Source of the DNA: Accumulibacter sp. | GTDB lineage: Bacteria; Pseudomonadota; Gammaproteobacteria; Burkholderiales; Rhodocyclaceae | Assembly (NCBI GenBank): GCA_031266435.1 | Contig: JAISAZ010000080.1 | Span: 1-32,272, forward strand | Length of the DNA stretch: 32,272 bases | Direction: 5' to 3' | Shown: piece after piece, positions 24,231-32,034 of the stretch | Layout of the letters: every line of letters starts with the position of its first letter | Position numbering within the stretch: the stretch's first letter is position 1 | Notes under the pieces: generated by a model | The model's input: the letters and a program-made list of their open reading frames with translations, nothing else | The model's database searches: none | Told to the model about the DNA's origin: nothing | Program-made: the position numbers and the translations under genes

Positions 24231-24773
24231 ATGAACGAACTTGATCCCCGAGTTCGCCTCATCCGCCTGATCCACGTCGGAAAGCGCGAACTCGGTCTTT
24301 CCGACGAGACCTATCGCGCCCTGCTCGCCGGCTGTACGCGGAAGGACTCGACAACGCGCATGAGCGTACCGGAATTGGAGCGCGTCTTCGACCGCATGAA
24401 GCACAGCGGCTTCAAGGTGCAGGTCAAGTCTGCTCGACATGCTGCCGCTCAAAGCAAACCGAGCCGTCCTTTGGCGCAATCCCCCCAAGCCAGGAAAATC
24501 CGCGCACTCTGGCTTTCGCTACACACGGCGGGCGCCGTTCGCAACGCTTCCGAAGCGGCGCTGGCGGCCTATGTGCAGCGACAAACCGGCATCGCGGCGC
24601 TGCAGTGGCTTGATTCCGCGCAGGCCGGCAAGATCATCGAATCCTTGAAATCCTGGCTTATCAGGGTTTCAGGAGACAGGAAACAGGAGACAGGAAACAG
24701 GAAACAGGAAACAGAGAAATATGAAAAAAGCAACGAAACACCGATCGGAAACCCCTCCCCATCCCCTTGTTAG
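24231..24773 (+). CDS. Mu gp16-like protein (DUF1018), C-terminus altered by a repeat
   Basis: A 180-residue early/middle-region protein of Mu-like phages whose function is not established. Family stretches are LIRLIHVGKRELGLSDETYR at the N-terminus, KIRALWLSLHTAGAVRNAS in the middle and LDSAQAGKIIESLKSWL near residue 143. GAGGAA at about 24220 is the ribosome binding site. From about residue 144 the frame enters a heptamer repeat (SGDRKQETGNRKQETEK) and ends within its G/C-rich hairpin, so about 37 residues are repeat-derived. The native protein probably ended soon after residue 143. Confidence 0.85.
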   Translation: MNELDPRVRLIRLIHVGKRELGLSDETYRALLAGCTRKDSTTRMSVPELERVFDRMKHSGFKVQVKSARHAAAQSKPSRPLAQSPQARKIRALWLSLHTAGAVRNASEAALAAYVQRQTGIAALQWLDSAQAGKIIESLKSWLIRVSGDRKQETGNRKQETEKYEKSNETPIGNPSPSPC

Positions 24774-24860
24774 GGGAGGGAGCCACGTATCTCCCCTCCC
24801 TGATAAGGGAGGGGCCGGGGGTGGGTTTTCTGTCTCCCGTCTCCTGACATCTGTCTCCTG
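24661..24860. repeat. Composite heptamer-repeat element with G/C-rich hairpin (copy 7)
   Basis: CAGGAGACAGGAAACAGGAG arms, a CACCGATCGG section, then CCCCTCCCC-type runs pairing with GGGGAGGG and a G-run cluster at 24807-24825, closing with TCTCCTGACATCTGTCTCCT four bases before an ATG. It overlaps the end of the gp16-like gene. Confidence 0.85.
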
Positions 24861-24879
24861 ATTCATGAAAGGTAAACAT

Positions 24880-25251
24880 ATGAACGAACCCCTCGAAACG
24901 ATGCCTTTTCCCGAAAACTACCCAGAACTCCTTGAGCAGATCGGCCAGGTCATCTTCCGCAGTCTGCGGCGCTACGATGTGGCGCGGGAGAGTGCGATTC
25001 AGATGACCTTCAGCATCGTCGAAGCCGTCCGCACCGAAATCGGCGGCGCGCAGCAGTATATCCCGCGCGGGCTATCCTTCGAGCTTTCAAAGCGCGATCT
25101 GGAAATCTGGCGGAAGTTTAGCGGCGGCAACTATCTAAAGCTCGCGCGGGAATACAAACTCACCGAAATGCAGGTGCGGAATATCATCCGGCGCGCCCGT
25201 GCCCGCGAGACGGCTGCGCGGCAAGGCTCGCTCTTCACCGAGCAGAATTAA
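24880..25251 (+). CDS. Mor-type transcription activator
   Basis: A 123-residue DNA-binding activator of the Mor/C family, which in Mu switches on the middle promoter. The N-terminal dimerisation part is PENYPELLEQIGQVIFRSLR and the C-terminal HTH is GNYLKLAREYKLTEMQVRNI followed by IRRARARE. ATG 24880 is preferred to ATG 24865 because AAAGG at 24868-24872 is correctly spaced for it. A C-type late activator is not seen, so this protein may drive the lysis and head genes directly. Confidence 0.9.
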   Translation: MNEPLETMPFPENYPELLEQIGQVIFRSLRRYDVARESAIQMTFSIVEAVRTEIGGAQQYIPRGLSFELSKRDLEIWRKFSGGNYLKLAREYKLTEMQVRNIIRRARARETAARQGSLFTEQN

Positions 25252-25296
25252 AGCCCTTTACTTTCTGCTTTCCCTCTGTCGCCAGAAACTGACGGC

Positions 25297-25734
25297 ATGG
25301 TGAACTCCCGCTCCCTCGACGATCTTCTGCCGCCCGTTCGCGCGCGGGCGCAAGCCTTTCTCGAAGCCTGCGAGAAGGCCGGCATCAAACTCCTGATCAC
25401 CAGCACCTTCCGCGACCTGGAAAGTCAGGCCGCGCTTTACGCACAGGGCCGTACCGCGCCCGGCCGGATCGTGACCAACGCCAGGCCCGGCAAAAGCTAT
25501 CACAACTGGCGTGTAGCCCTTGATGTGGTGCCCTTGCGCGATGGGCAAGCGGTATGGAGTACCGTCGGCGCCGATGGAAAACTCTGGGAAAAAATCGGCG
25601 CGCTCGGCGAGGCGGCAGGGCTCGAATGGGCAGGGCGCTGGACGACCTTCCGCGAGCTTGCCCATTTTCAATACACGGGCGGCTTGTCGATCGATGCGCT
25701 GGCCGCGGGCGAGATTCCAGCGGAGGCGGCGTGA
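25297..25734 (+). CDS. Phage endolysin, peptidase M15 (VanY/L-Ala-D-Glu endopeptidase type)
   Basis: A 145-residue zinc peptidase that cuts cross-links of peptidoglycan for host lysis. The zinc ligands of M15 enzymes are visible: H69 in SYHNWR, D76 in VALDVV and H123 in ELAHFQ, with E120 as the likely catalytic residue. TSTFRDLESQAALYAQG is also typical. There is no signal sequence, so a holin must release it. No clear ribosome binding site precedes ATG 25297. Its stop overlaps the next gene by GTGA. Confidence 0.88.
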   Translation: MVNSRSLDDLLPPVRARAQAFLEACEKAGIKLLITSTFRDLESQAALYAQGRTAPGRIVTNARPGKSYHNWRVALDVVPLRDGQAVWSTVGADGKLWEKIGALGEAAGLEWAGRWTTFRELAHFQYTGGLSIDALAAGEIPAEAA

Positions 25735-25967
25735 ATCTCTCCGACCTGATCGCTTGTCCGGACGGCAAAACGCTTTCGCATACGAAGCTCTGGGCCAATA
25801 TCGGCTACGCAGCCGCGACGGCGGCTTTCATACGCCTGAACTGGATCGGCATCGCGCATACCGAGGTCTGGCTGGCCTACTTGGGTTGCGTGGCGGGCGC
25901 GGCGACGGCCAGCAAATTCCTCGCGCTCAAATACGGGAACACCGGAAATAAAGGCGGTGTGCCATGA
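25731..25967 (+). CDS. Small membrane protein, probable holin
   Basis: A 78-residue protein starting at GTG 25731, overlapping the endolysin stop (GTGA) and preceded by GGAGG. Two hydrophobic segments are visible: LWANIGYAAATAAFIRL and WLAYLGCVAGAATASKFLAL. Position between the endolysin and the spanins argues for a holin-type role; no family motif proves it. Its stop overlaps the Rz start by ATGA. Confidence 0.65.
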   Translation: MNLSDLIACPDGKTLSHTKLWANIGYAAATAAFIRLNWIGIAHTEVWLAYLGCVAGAATASKFLALKYGNTGNKGGVP

Positions 25968-26467
25968 ATTCCTTCCTTCTCCAAGGGCTAGGTCTCATCG
26001 CTCTTGTCACCGCGTCCTTCGTCGGCGGCTGCCGGCACGGCGAGGCCACGATCACGGCGAAATGGCACACCGAGCGCATCGAAACCGAAAACAAGTTTCA
26101 ACAACTCACCGCCAAGCAGGCGCAGGCAAGCGCGCAGGTGGTGACGGAATACGTCCAGCGCGCCCAAGAGGTGAAAGAGCGCGGCAAGAACATCGTGAAG
26201 GAGGTCAAGGTCTATGTTCCCAGCAAAGCGGATGCTGCCTGTACTGTGCCTCGCGGCTTTATTCGGTTGCACGACGCCGCCGCCCAAGGGGTCCTTCCCG
26301 GCGCCCCCGGCCTTGCTGATGCAGCCCCCTCCGGGCTTGCGTTCTCTGCCGCCACCGCCACAGTTGCCGACAACTACGGGCGATGCCATGAGGTCGCCGA
26401 ACAATTGAAAGCCCTGCAAGGCTGGGTGCGCGAGCAACAGACGCTCTTCGAAGGAAGTATGCAATGA
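25964..26467 (+). CDS. Rz-like inner-membrane spanin
   Basis: A 167-residue protein with one N-terminal membrane segment (LQGLGLIALVTASFVGG) and a long periplasmic helical part rich in Gln, Lys and Glu (WHTERIETENKFQQLTAKQA). Rz proteins link to the outer-membrane lipoprotein Rz1 and fuse the two membranes in the last step of lysis. The embedded Rz1 frame supports the assignment. Overlaps neighbours at both ends by ATGA. Confidence 0.82.
   Translation: MNSFLLQGLGLIALVTASFVGGCRHGEATITAKWHTERIETENKFQQLTAKQAQASAQVVTEYVQRAQEVKERGKNIVKEVKVYVPSKADAACTVPRGFIRLHDAAAQGVLPGAPGLADAAPSGLAFSAATATVADNYGRCHEVAEQLKALQGWVREQQTLFEGSMQ
26214..26408 (+). CDS. Rz1-like outer-membrane spanin lipoprotein, embedded in Rz
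   Basis: A 64-residue lipoprotein in a different frame wholly inside the Rz gene. The signal sequence MLPVLCLAALFGC ends in a lipobox (LFGC) and the mature part is Pro-rich (TTPPPKGSFPAPP, PPPGLRSLPPPPQ), the hallmark of Rz1. GGAGG lies about 10 bases before ATG 26214. Embedded Rz1 genes are known from lambda and many other phages. Confidence 0.82.
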   Translation: MFPAKRMLPVLCLAALFGCTTPPPKGSFPAPPALLMQPPPGLRSLPPPPQLPTTTGDAMRSPNN

Positions 26468-26766
26468 CGATTCAAGTGGATTTCTGGCAACTCGTGAGCC
26501 TGTTGCTCGGCTTCATCGGCGTCTTGGCGACTTTCGGAAAAATTCTCTTGAAGCAACTCGATACGCGCATCGAGCAGCAGAACGAACGCGTCGGCAAACT
26601 CGAAGCGCAACTGAACGCCTTTCTGACCAAGCTGCCCCTGGAATACCAACGGCGCGAGGATGCCATTCGCTTCGAAACCGTTTTGAACGCCAAGCTCGAC
26701 GCCATCGGCGCGCGTATCGAGCGCCTCATCGAGCGCCCACCGAGTATGCGTCGGGCGACGGATTGA
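26464..26766 (+). CDS. Phage membrane-anchored coiled-coil protein (DUF2730-like)
   Basis: A 100-residue protein with an N-terminal membrane segment (WQLVSLLLGFIGVLATFGKI) and a heptad-rich helix (QLDTRIEQQNERVGKLEAQL). Mu-like phages carry such DUF2730-type proteins between the lysis and packaging genes; function is not established. The start overlaps the Rz stop by ATGA. Confidence 0.7.
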   Translation: MTIQVDFWQLVSLLLGFIGVLATFGKILLKQLDTRIEQQNERVGKLEAQLNAFLTKLPLEYQRREDAIRFETVLNAKLDAIGARIERLIERPPSMRRATD

Positions 26767-26784
26767 TTTCATGGAGAAGCCTGT

Positions 26785-27096
26785 ATGACCCCCGATCTGG
26801 AAAAAGCGCGGCGCGAGAACCTGCGCTGGCTCATTCTGCTGGCTTTGAACTCGGCGCAACCCATCGGCACGAGCGAGCAGGTCGTGCTCTCGGCGATTCT
26901 GCCGATGCTGCCCGACCTGACGCAACTCGAACTGCGCCGCAATCTCGACTATCTCGAAGAGCGCGGTCTCATCACCCTTACGGGACGTACGACACAGCCG
27001 CAATGGTTCTGCAAATTGGATCGCTACGGTATCGACATCGTCGAATATACGGTCGAATGCGAACCCGGAATCGCCCGCCCGGCGAAATACTGGTGA
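26785..27096 (+). CDS. Mu gp26-like small protein, winged-helix type
   Basis: A 103-residue protein with a compact helical N-terminus (RRENLRWLILLALNSAQPIG) and a winged-helix-like segment (ELRRNLDYLEERGLITLTGR), ending with DIVEYTVECEPGIARPAKYW. GGAGA precedes ATG 26785. Proteins at this position, just before the small terminase, are conserved in Mu-like phages without a proven function; a DNA-binding role is inferred from the fold pattern. Confidence 0.72.
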   Translation: MTPDLEKARRENLRWLILLALNSAQPIGTSEQVVLSAILPMLPDLTQLELRRNLDYLEERGLITLTGRTTQPQWFCKLDRYGIDIVEYTVECEPGIARPAKYW

Positions 27097-27102
27097 GCTT
27101 TT

Positions 27103-27627
27103 ATGCCGCGCCGCTCCAAGGTTGAAGGCTTGCCGCCGGAGGTCAAGGCCTGGCTCGACCAAGCGCTGGTGGAAAACAATTTCAGCCAGTATGAATTACT
27201 CTCCGCCGAACTCGCCGAGCGCGGCTTTGAGATCGGCAAGTCCGGCCTGCACCGCTACGGTCAGGCTTTCGAGGAGCGCCTGAAAACCCTGCGCGTCGTT
27301 ACGGAACAAGCACGCGCCGTCGTGCAGGCCGCGCCCGACGAGGACGGTGCGGTCAACGACGCGCTCGTGCGGCTCACGCAGGAAAAGATGTTCTCGATCC
27401 TGATGGAGATGAACGTCGACCCCGACGCCGTCGACCTGCCGAAGCTCGCGCGCGCGGTCGCCGAACTCGGCAAGGCGTCGGTCGCGCAGAAACGCTGGCA
27501 GGCCGAGGCGCGCAAGCAGGCGCTGATCGATGCCGCGAAAGAGGCTGGCGAGGCCGCCAAGGGTGTGGGCCTGACCGATGACGCGGTCGTACAAATTCAG
27601 AATCGCATCCTGGGAATCTCGGCATGA
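27103..27627 (+). CDS. Small terminase subunit, Mu gp27-like (DUF3486)
   Basis: A 174-residue protein that in Mu-like phages recognises DNA for packaging with the large subunit. The start RRSKVEGLPPEVKAWLDQAL is diagnostic, followed by an HTH-like region (FSQYELLSAELAERGFEIGK, SGLHRYG) and a helical C-terminus. Its stop overlaps the large terminase start by ATGA. Confidence 0.88.
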   Translation: MPRRSKVEGLPPEVKAWLDQALVENNFSQYELLSAELAERGFEIGKSGLHRYGQAFEERLKTLRVVTEQARAVVQAAPDEDGAVNDALVRLTQEKMFSILMEMNVDPDAVDLPKLARAVAELGKASVAQKRWQAEARKQALIDAAKEAGEAAKGVGLTDDAVVQIQNRILGISA

Positions 27628-29144
27628 GCGCGGCGGTACTGCTGCCCTATCAACAGGCCTGGATGGCCGACCAGGGAAAGGTCAAACTCTGTGAGAAGTC
27701 GCGCCGCGTCGGCCTCTCCTGGTGCGAAGCGGCGACTTCCGTACTGGAAGCCTCGAAGCAAAACGGGCAGGATACTTGGTACCTCGGCTATTCGCAGGAT
27801 ATGGCGCAGGAATTCATTCGTGACTGTGCCTGGTGGGCCGGCCACTTCCAGCTTGCCGCCGAGGCGATGGACGAGACCGTCATCGACGATGAAGACCGCG
27901 ACATCCTGGCCTACCGCATCAAGCTCGCCAGCGGCTTCCGCATCACCGCGCTCTCCTCCAGTCCGCGCAATCTGCGCGGCAAGCAAGGTCGCGTCGTGAT
28001 CGACGAGGCCGCTTTTCATCCCGACCTGCCGGAACTCTTGAAGGCCGCGTTCGCGCTGCTCATCTGGGGCGGCAGCGTGTCGATCATCAGCACGCATTTC
28101 GGCGTCGACAATGCATTCAACGAACTGGTGAACGATGTACGTGAAGGCAAGAAACCCTACAGCGTCCACCGCATCACCTTCGACGAAGCGATCGAACAGG
28201 GGCTATGCCGTCGTGTATTCGCTACAGCCAAACGCGAATGGAGCGAGGCGGCGCAGATAGCCTGGGCCGAAGAAATCCGCGCCATCTACCGCCCGAACGA
28301 CGCCGAGGAACTCGACTGCATTCCGTCGAACTCGAGCGGCGCCTACCTTTCTCGCGCACTCATCGAATCGCGCATGAGCGCCGACGCGCCGGTACTGCGT
28401 TATTCCTGCCCGCAGGGTTTCGAACAGCAGCCCGATGCAGTGCGCGAAGCGCATGCGCTCGACTTTCTGGAGCGCGAGGTCGCGCCACTGCTGGAGAACC
28501 TGCCGAAAACGGCACGCAGCAGCACGGGCATGGACTTCGGGCGCAGCGGCGACTTGTCGGTATTGATTCCGCTTCTCGAAGGGCAGATGCTTGAGCGGAG
28601 TAGCCCCTTCATTGTCGAAATGCGGAACGTGCCTTTTCGTCAGCAAGAGCAGATCGTCTTCTGGATCGCCGACCGCCTGCCGCGCTTTTCCTTCGGCGCA
28701 TTCGACGCGCGCGGCAATGGCCAGTATCTCGCCGAGGTCGCCATGCAGCGCTACGGCGCGAATTGCATCGGCCAGATCATGTTGACACAGCAATGGTATC
28801 TGGAAAACATGCCGCGCATGAAAGCCGCTTTTGAAGACGGTACGCTGGCGAGTCTCCCCAGCGACCGCGATATTCTCGACGACCTGCGAGCGATCAGCGT
28901 CATCAAGGGTATCCCGCGCATTCCCGAAGGAAAGACCAAGACCGGCGCCAATCAGCAGCGCCACGGCGACGCGGCGGTGGCGCTGTGCCTGGCATGGTTT
29001 GCCACCATACAGGGCGGCGGCCTCATCGAATACATGGAAGTGCCGCTGCGCGCCGAACCCGCCGACCCGCCGCGCGGCGGCCATTTCATGCGCCCTGCGC
29101 CCGACTTGGACTTCCAGTTGGACGAGGGCCGACGCGCATGGTGA
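27624..29144 (+). CDS. Large terminase subunit, Mu gp28-like
   Basis: A 506-residue packaging motor and nuclease. The Walker A-like motif is CEKSRRVGLSW at 23-33, Walker B is GRVVIDEAAFH at 122-132 and the coupling motif SIISTH follows. The C-terminal nuclease begins near TGMDFGRSGDLSVLI and continues with FDARGNGQYLAEVA and HGDAAVALCLAW. Full length, with no sign of damage. Confidence 0.93.
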   Translation: MSAAVLLPYQQAWMADQGKVKLCEKSRRVGLSWCEAATSVLEASKQNGQDTWYLGYSQDMAQEFIRDCAWWAGHFQLAAEAMDETVIDDEDRDILAYRIKLASGFRITALSSSPRNLRGKQGRVVIDEAAFHPDLPELLKAAFALLIWGGSVSIISTHFGVDNAFNELVNDVREGKKPYSVHRITFDEAIEQGLCRRVFATAKREWSEAAQIAWAEEIRAIYRPNDAEELDCIPSNSSGAYLSRALIESRMSADAPVLRYSCPQGFEQQPDAVREAHALDFLEREVAPLLENLPKTARSSTGMDFGRSGDLSVLIPLLEGQMLERSSPFIVEMRNVPFRQQEQIVFWIADRLPRFSFGAFDARGNGQYLAEVAMQRYGANCIGQIMLTQQWYLENMPRMKAAFEDGTLASLPSDRDILDDLRAISVIKGIPRIPEGKTKTGANQQRHGDAAVALCLAWFATIQGGGLIEYMEVPLRAEPADPPRGGHFMRPAPDLDFQLDEGRRAW

Positions 29145-29156
29145 GGGAGAATTCTC

Positions 29157-30740
29157 ATGGTGATTCTTGACCAGTTCGGCAAACCCATCGACCTCGAAGA
29201 CTTCGCCGAGCCGCAGACCTCACGCCTGATCAGGCTGCATCAGCAAGTGGCCGGACATCCGACTCGCAATCTCACGCCCGCGCGTCTCAACACGATCCTC
29301 GAAGCCGCTGAAAACGGCGACCTGATTGCACAGCACGAGCTTTTCCGCGATATGGAGGAGCGCGACGGGCACGTCTTCGCCGAACTCTCGAAGCGTAAAC
29401 GCGCGGTCATCAAACTGCAATGGGATGTGCTACCGCCGCGCAATCCGGGCAAGGAAGAAGAGGCCGGCGCGGCCTACGTGAAAGAACTGCTGCTCGATAT
29501 GCCCGACCTCGAAGACCTGCTCTTCGACGCGCTCGACGGCGTAGCGCACGGCTTTGCCGCCATCGAGTTTGAATGGCAGCGCGTCGGCGGCAACTGGACG
29601 ATCCTTCGTGCCCACCACCGCCCGCAGACATGGTTTCAACTCGACCGCGAGACGCGTACCCGCCTTCTGCTGCGCGACGGAAGCCTTGACGGCGCCGCTC
29701 TGCGCCCCTTCGGCTGGCTCATGCACATTCACAAAGCGATCTCCGGCTATACGGTGCGCTCCGGCCTGGGCCGGGTTCTGGTATGGCCCTATTTGTTCAA
29801 GCATTTTTCGATCGGCGATCTGGCCGAATTTCTGGACATTTACGGTCTGCCCTTGCGTATCGGAAAATATCCCTCGAACGCCAGCGATACCGAAAAGGCC
29901 ACGCTCTGGCGCGCGGTCGCGGGCATCGGTCATAACGCGGCGGGCGTCATTCCCGCAGCGATGGCCATCGAATTCCAGGAAGCCGCGAAAGGTTCGGAAA
30001 AGCCTTTCGAGACCATGATCCGTTGGTGCGAGCTTACGCAATCCAAGGCCATCTTGGGCAGTACGCTCACCAGCACGACCGACGCCACCGGCCTCGGTTC
30101 CGGCGTCGCCGAAATCCACAACGAAGTACGCCTCGACATCCGTGATTCCGACTGCAAGCAGCTTGCCGGAACGCTCACCCGCGACCTGATCTATCCGCTG
30201 CTCGCGATCAACAAGGGCTGGGCCGATTTCCGTCGCTGTCCGCGCATCGTGTTCGACGTGACCGAGGGCGAAGATATCGAGACCTACGCCGATGCGCTCC
30301 CCAAGCTGGTCGCCATCGGAATGCAAATCCCGACGCAATGGGCGTACGAGCGCTTGCGGATTCCGCAGCCGAGTTCGGAAAAAGAGGCCATCCTCGCCGC
30401 CAAGACCGCCGAGGCCGAACCGGGCAAGCAGATCGACGCCAAAGCGGCGCTGATGGCCGCGCTGCGCGATGAAGCTCTCCCATCCGAGTTCGCCGACCAG
30501 GACGCGCTCGACGGCGCGCTGGAAGAACTGGCCGCCGTGATGCAGCCACAGGCGGCGGCCTGGTTGAAGCCCGCGCTCGACGCGCTGGCAAGCAGCGCCA
30601 GCCCGGAAGCGGCGCTGGCGCTACTCACCGGTGAAAACCCCTTGACCGACGACACCCTGCTGACCGAAGCGATCGCCCGCGCCTTGTTTGTGACCGAGTT
30701 GCTCGGCGCAAACGGTATTCGGCAGGAACTGAAGCCATGA
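29157..30740 (+). CDS. Portal protein, Mu gp29-like (DUF935)
   Basis: A 527-residue portal that forms the ring through which DNA enters the capsid. Family stretches include TPARLNTILEAAENGDLIAQ, FRDMEERDGHVFAELSKRKR, VAHGFAAIEFEW and SIGDLAEFLDIYGLPLRIGK. GGGAGA precedes ATG 29157. The stop overlaps the next start by ATGA. Confidence 0.93.
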   Translation: MVILDQFGKPIDLEDFAEPQTSRLIRLHQQVAGHPTRNLTPARLNTILEAAENGDLIAQHELFRDMEERDGHVFAELSKRKRAVIKLQWDVLPPRNPGKEEEAGAAYVKELLLDMPDLEDLLFDALDGVAHGFAAIEFEWQRVGGNWTILRAHHRPQTWFQLDRETRTRLLLRDGSLDGAALRPFGWLMHIHKAISGYTVRSGLGRVLVWPYLFKHFSIGDLAEFLDIYGLPLRIGKYPSNASDTEKATLWRAVAGIGHNAAGVIPAAMAIEFQEAAKGSEKPFETMIRWCELTQSKAILGSTLTSTTDATGLGSGVAEIHNEVRLDIRDSDCKQLAGTLTRDLIYPLLAINKGWADFRRCPRIVFDVTEGEDIETYADALPKLVAIGMQIPTQWAYERLRIPQPSSEKEAILAAKTAEAEPGKQIDAKAALMAALRDEALPSEFADQDALDGALEELAAVMQPQAAAWLKPALDALASSASPEAALALLTGENPLTDDTLLTEAIARALFVTELLGANGIRQELKP

Positions 30741-31522
30741 TCGACCAAGCCGCGCTGCTGGCCGCGTTCAACATGCCGCCCGAACAGGCGGTCGCTTTTC
30801 TGCGCGGCAAAGGCTTGCAGGTCAGCGAGTCCTGGCGCGACCTCTGGCAGACCGCGCACCGCCGCGCCTTCACCGTCGCGCGATCGGCGGGCTACGACGT
30901 ACTCGAAGACATCCGCTCGGCGTTGCTGGAATCCATAAACAAAGGCGAGACTACTCAGCAATTCATCGACAAGCTCACGCCCACGCTGCAAGCCAAAGGC
31001 TGGTGGGGCAAGGCAATCGACCACGAGACGGGCGAAATCACGGTGTACCCTGGAACCAGCCGCCCGGTGGAATTGGGAAGCCCGCGCCGCCTGAAGCTGA
31101 TCTACCAACAGAACCTGCAAACCGCTTTCATGGCCGGGCGCTGGCGCGGCATGAAGGACGCCGTAGCTACGCACCCCTACTGGCGTTACGTAGCCGTCCT
31201 GGACAACCGGACGCGACCCAGCCACCGCGCGATGCACGGACGTCTTTTCCGCTACGACGATGCGGCTTGGTCGATAGCCTACCCACCGAACGGCTGGCGC
31301 TGTCGTTGCCGAGCGCAACCGCTGACCGCAGCCACCCTGCGGCGTGAGGGCTACACTGTGCAGACCGGCGACGGTTATATCCGGCAGGTGGACGTGCCGC
31401 AGAAAGACGGCTCCATGCTCAAAGTCAAGCGCCTGCAACTCCCCGGCATGGACAAACCGTTTCAGCCCGATGCGGGGTGGGATTACAACCCCGCCGCCGA
31501 CTACCACGGGGAACAGCAATGA
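30737..31522 (+). CDS. Head morphogenesis protein, MuF/SPP1 gp7-like (Mu gp30)
   Basis: A 261-residue minor head protein. The C-terminal MuF motif is VLDNRTRPSHRAMHGRLF followed by YPPNGWRCRCRAQPL. The N-terminal half is helical. Such proteins sit inside the procapsid near the portal. Overlaps both neighbours by ATGA. Confidence 0.92.
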   Translation: MIDQAALLAAFNMPPEQAVAFLRGKGLQVSESWRDLWQTAHRRAFTVARSAGYDVLEDIRSALLESINKGETTQQFIDKLTPTLQAKGWWGKAIDHETGEITVYPGTSRPVELGSPRRLKLIYQQNLQTAFMAGRWRGMKDAVATHPYWRYVAVLDNRTRPSHRAMHGRLFRYDDAAWSIAYPPNGWRCRCRAQPLTAATLRREGYTVQTGDGYIRQVDVPQKDGSMLKVKRLQLPGMDKPFQPDAGWDYNPAADYHGEQQ

Positions 31523-32034
31523 CCGGCTTCCGCATCGACGTGCGCGGCGACGCTATCCAGAAAATCACCGCGTTACAACGGCGGCTTTCCAACCCCACTC
31601 CATTGATGGCCGGAATCGCCGCCGAACTGCTGTCCATCACCGAAGACGCTTTCGAGCAAGAGAGTGTGATCGGCGAGAAGGAATGGAAACCACTAGCGCT
31701 CTCGACCATCCGGCAACGCAAGAAGCGCGGCCAATGGCCGGGCAAGAAGCTGCAACGTTCCTCAGGCGGCTTGGCCGCGAGTATCCAGCCATTCCACCAA
31801 ACCCACCAAGCGGGCCTGACAGTTTCCAAACTCTACGCCGCCATTCATCAATTCGGCGGGATGGCCGGTCGCGGTCACAAAGTGGAAATTCCGGCGCGAC
31901 CCTACTTGCCGATCAAGCGTGAGAGCGGCGAGTATCAACTGACGCCTCACGCGCATTCGCGGCTGATGAAGATGGTGACCGACTTCGTCGAGCGCGGTTT
32001 GTGGTTGGATTATTGGGGCGCGTCTGGTTTTTGA
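31519..32034 (+). CDS. Virion morphogenesis protein, Mu gpG-like
   Basis: A 171-residue protein of the phage virion morphogenesis (tail completion) family. Typical stretches are MAGIAAELLSITEDAFEQES, WKPLALSTIRQRKKRG and YAAIHQFGG followed by VEIPARPYLPI. ATG 31519 overlaps the MuF stop (ATGA) and is preferred to an upstream start inside that gene. It is the last recognisable prophage gene; the capsid protease/scaffold gene expected next is not seen. Confidence 0.9.
   Translation: MTGFRIDVRGDAIQKITALQRRLSNPTPLMAGIAAELLSITEDAFEQESVIGEKEWKPLALSTIRQRKKRGQWPGKKLQRSSGGLAASIQPFHQTHQAGLTVSKLYAAIHQFGGMAGRGHKVEIPARPYLPIKRESGEYQLTPHAHSRLMKMVTDFVERGLWLDYWGASGF

Larger units (their letters stand above)
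20860..32034 (+). mobile_element. Mu-like transposable prophage, left and middle part
   Basis: Gene order matches Mu: transposase A, ATPase B, gp16-like protein, Mor activator, endolysin, holin-like protein, Rz/Rz1, small terminase (gp27), large terminase (gp28), portal (gp29), MuF head protein (gp30) and gpG. All genes are on the plus strand, many with ATGA overlaps. No c-type repressor or ner gene precedes A, and gam/DUF3164-type genes are missing between B and gp16. No att sites or TG/CA ends are identified. The right boundary is set at the last recognised gene; capsid and tail genes are outside the window or lost. Confidence 0.88.

Noticed and set aside
20470-24860. CRISPR array
   Set aside because: The repeats are degenerate 7-mers without regular unique spacers, are palindromic as whole elements and occur at gene junctions. 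No cas genes are present.
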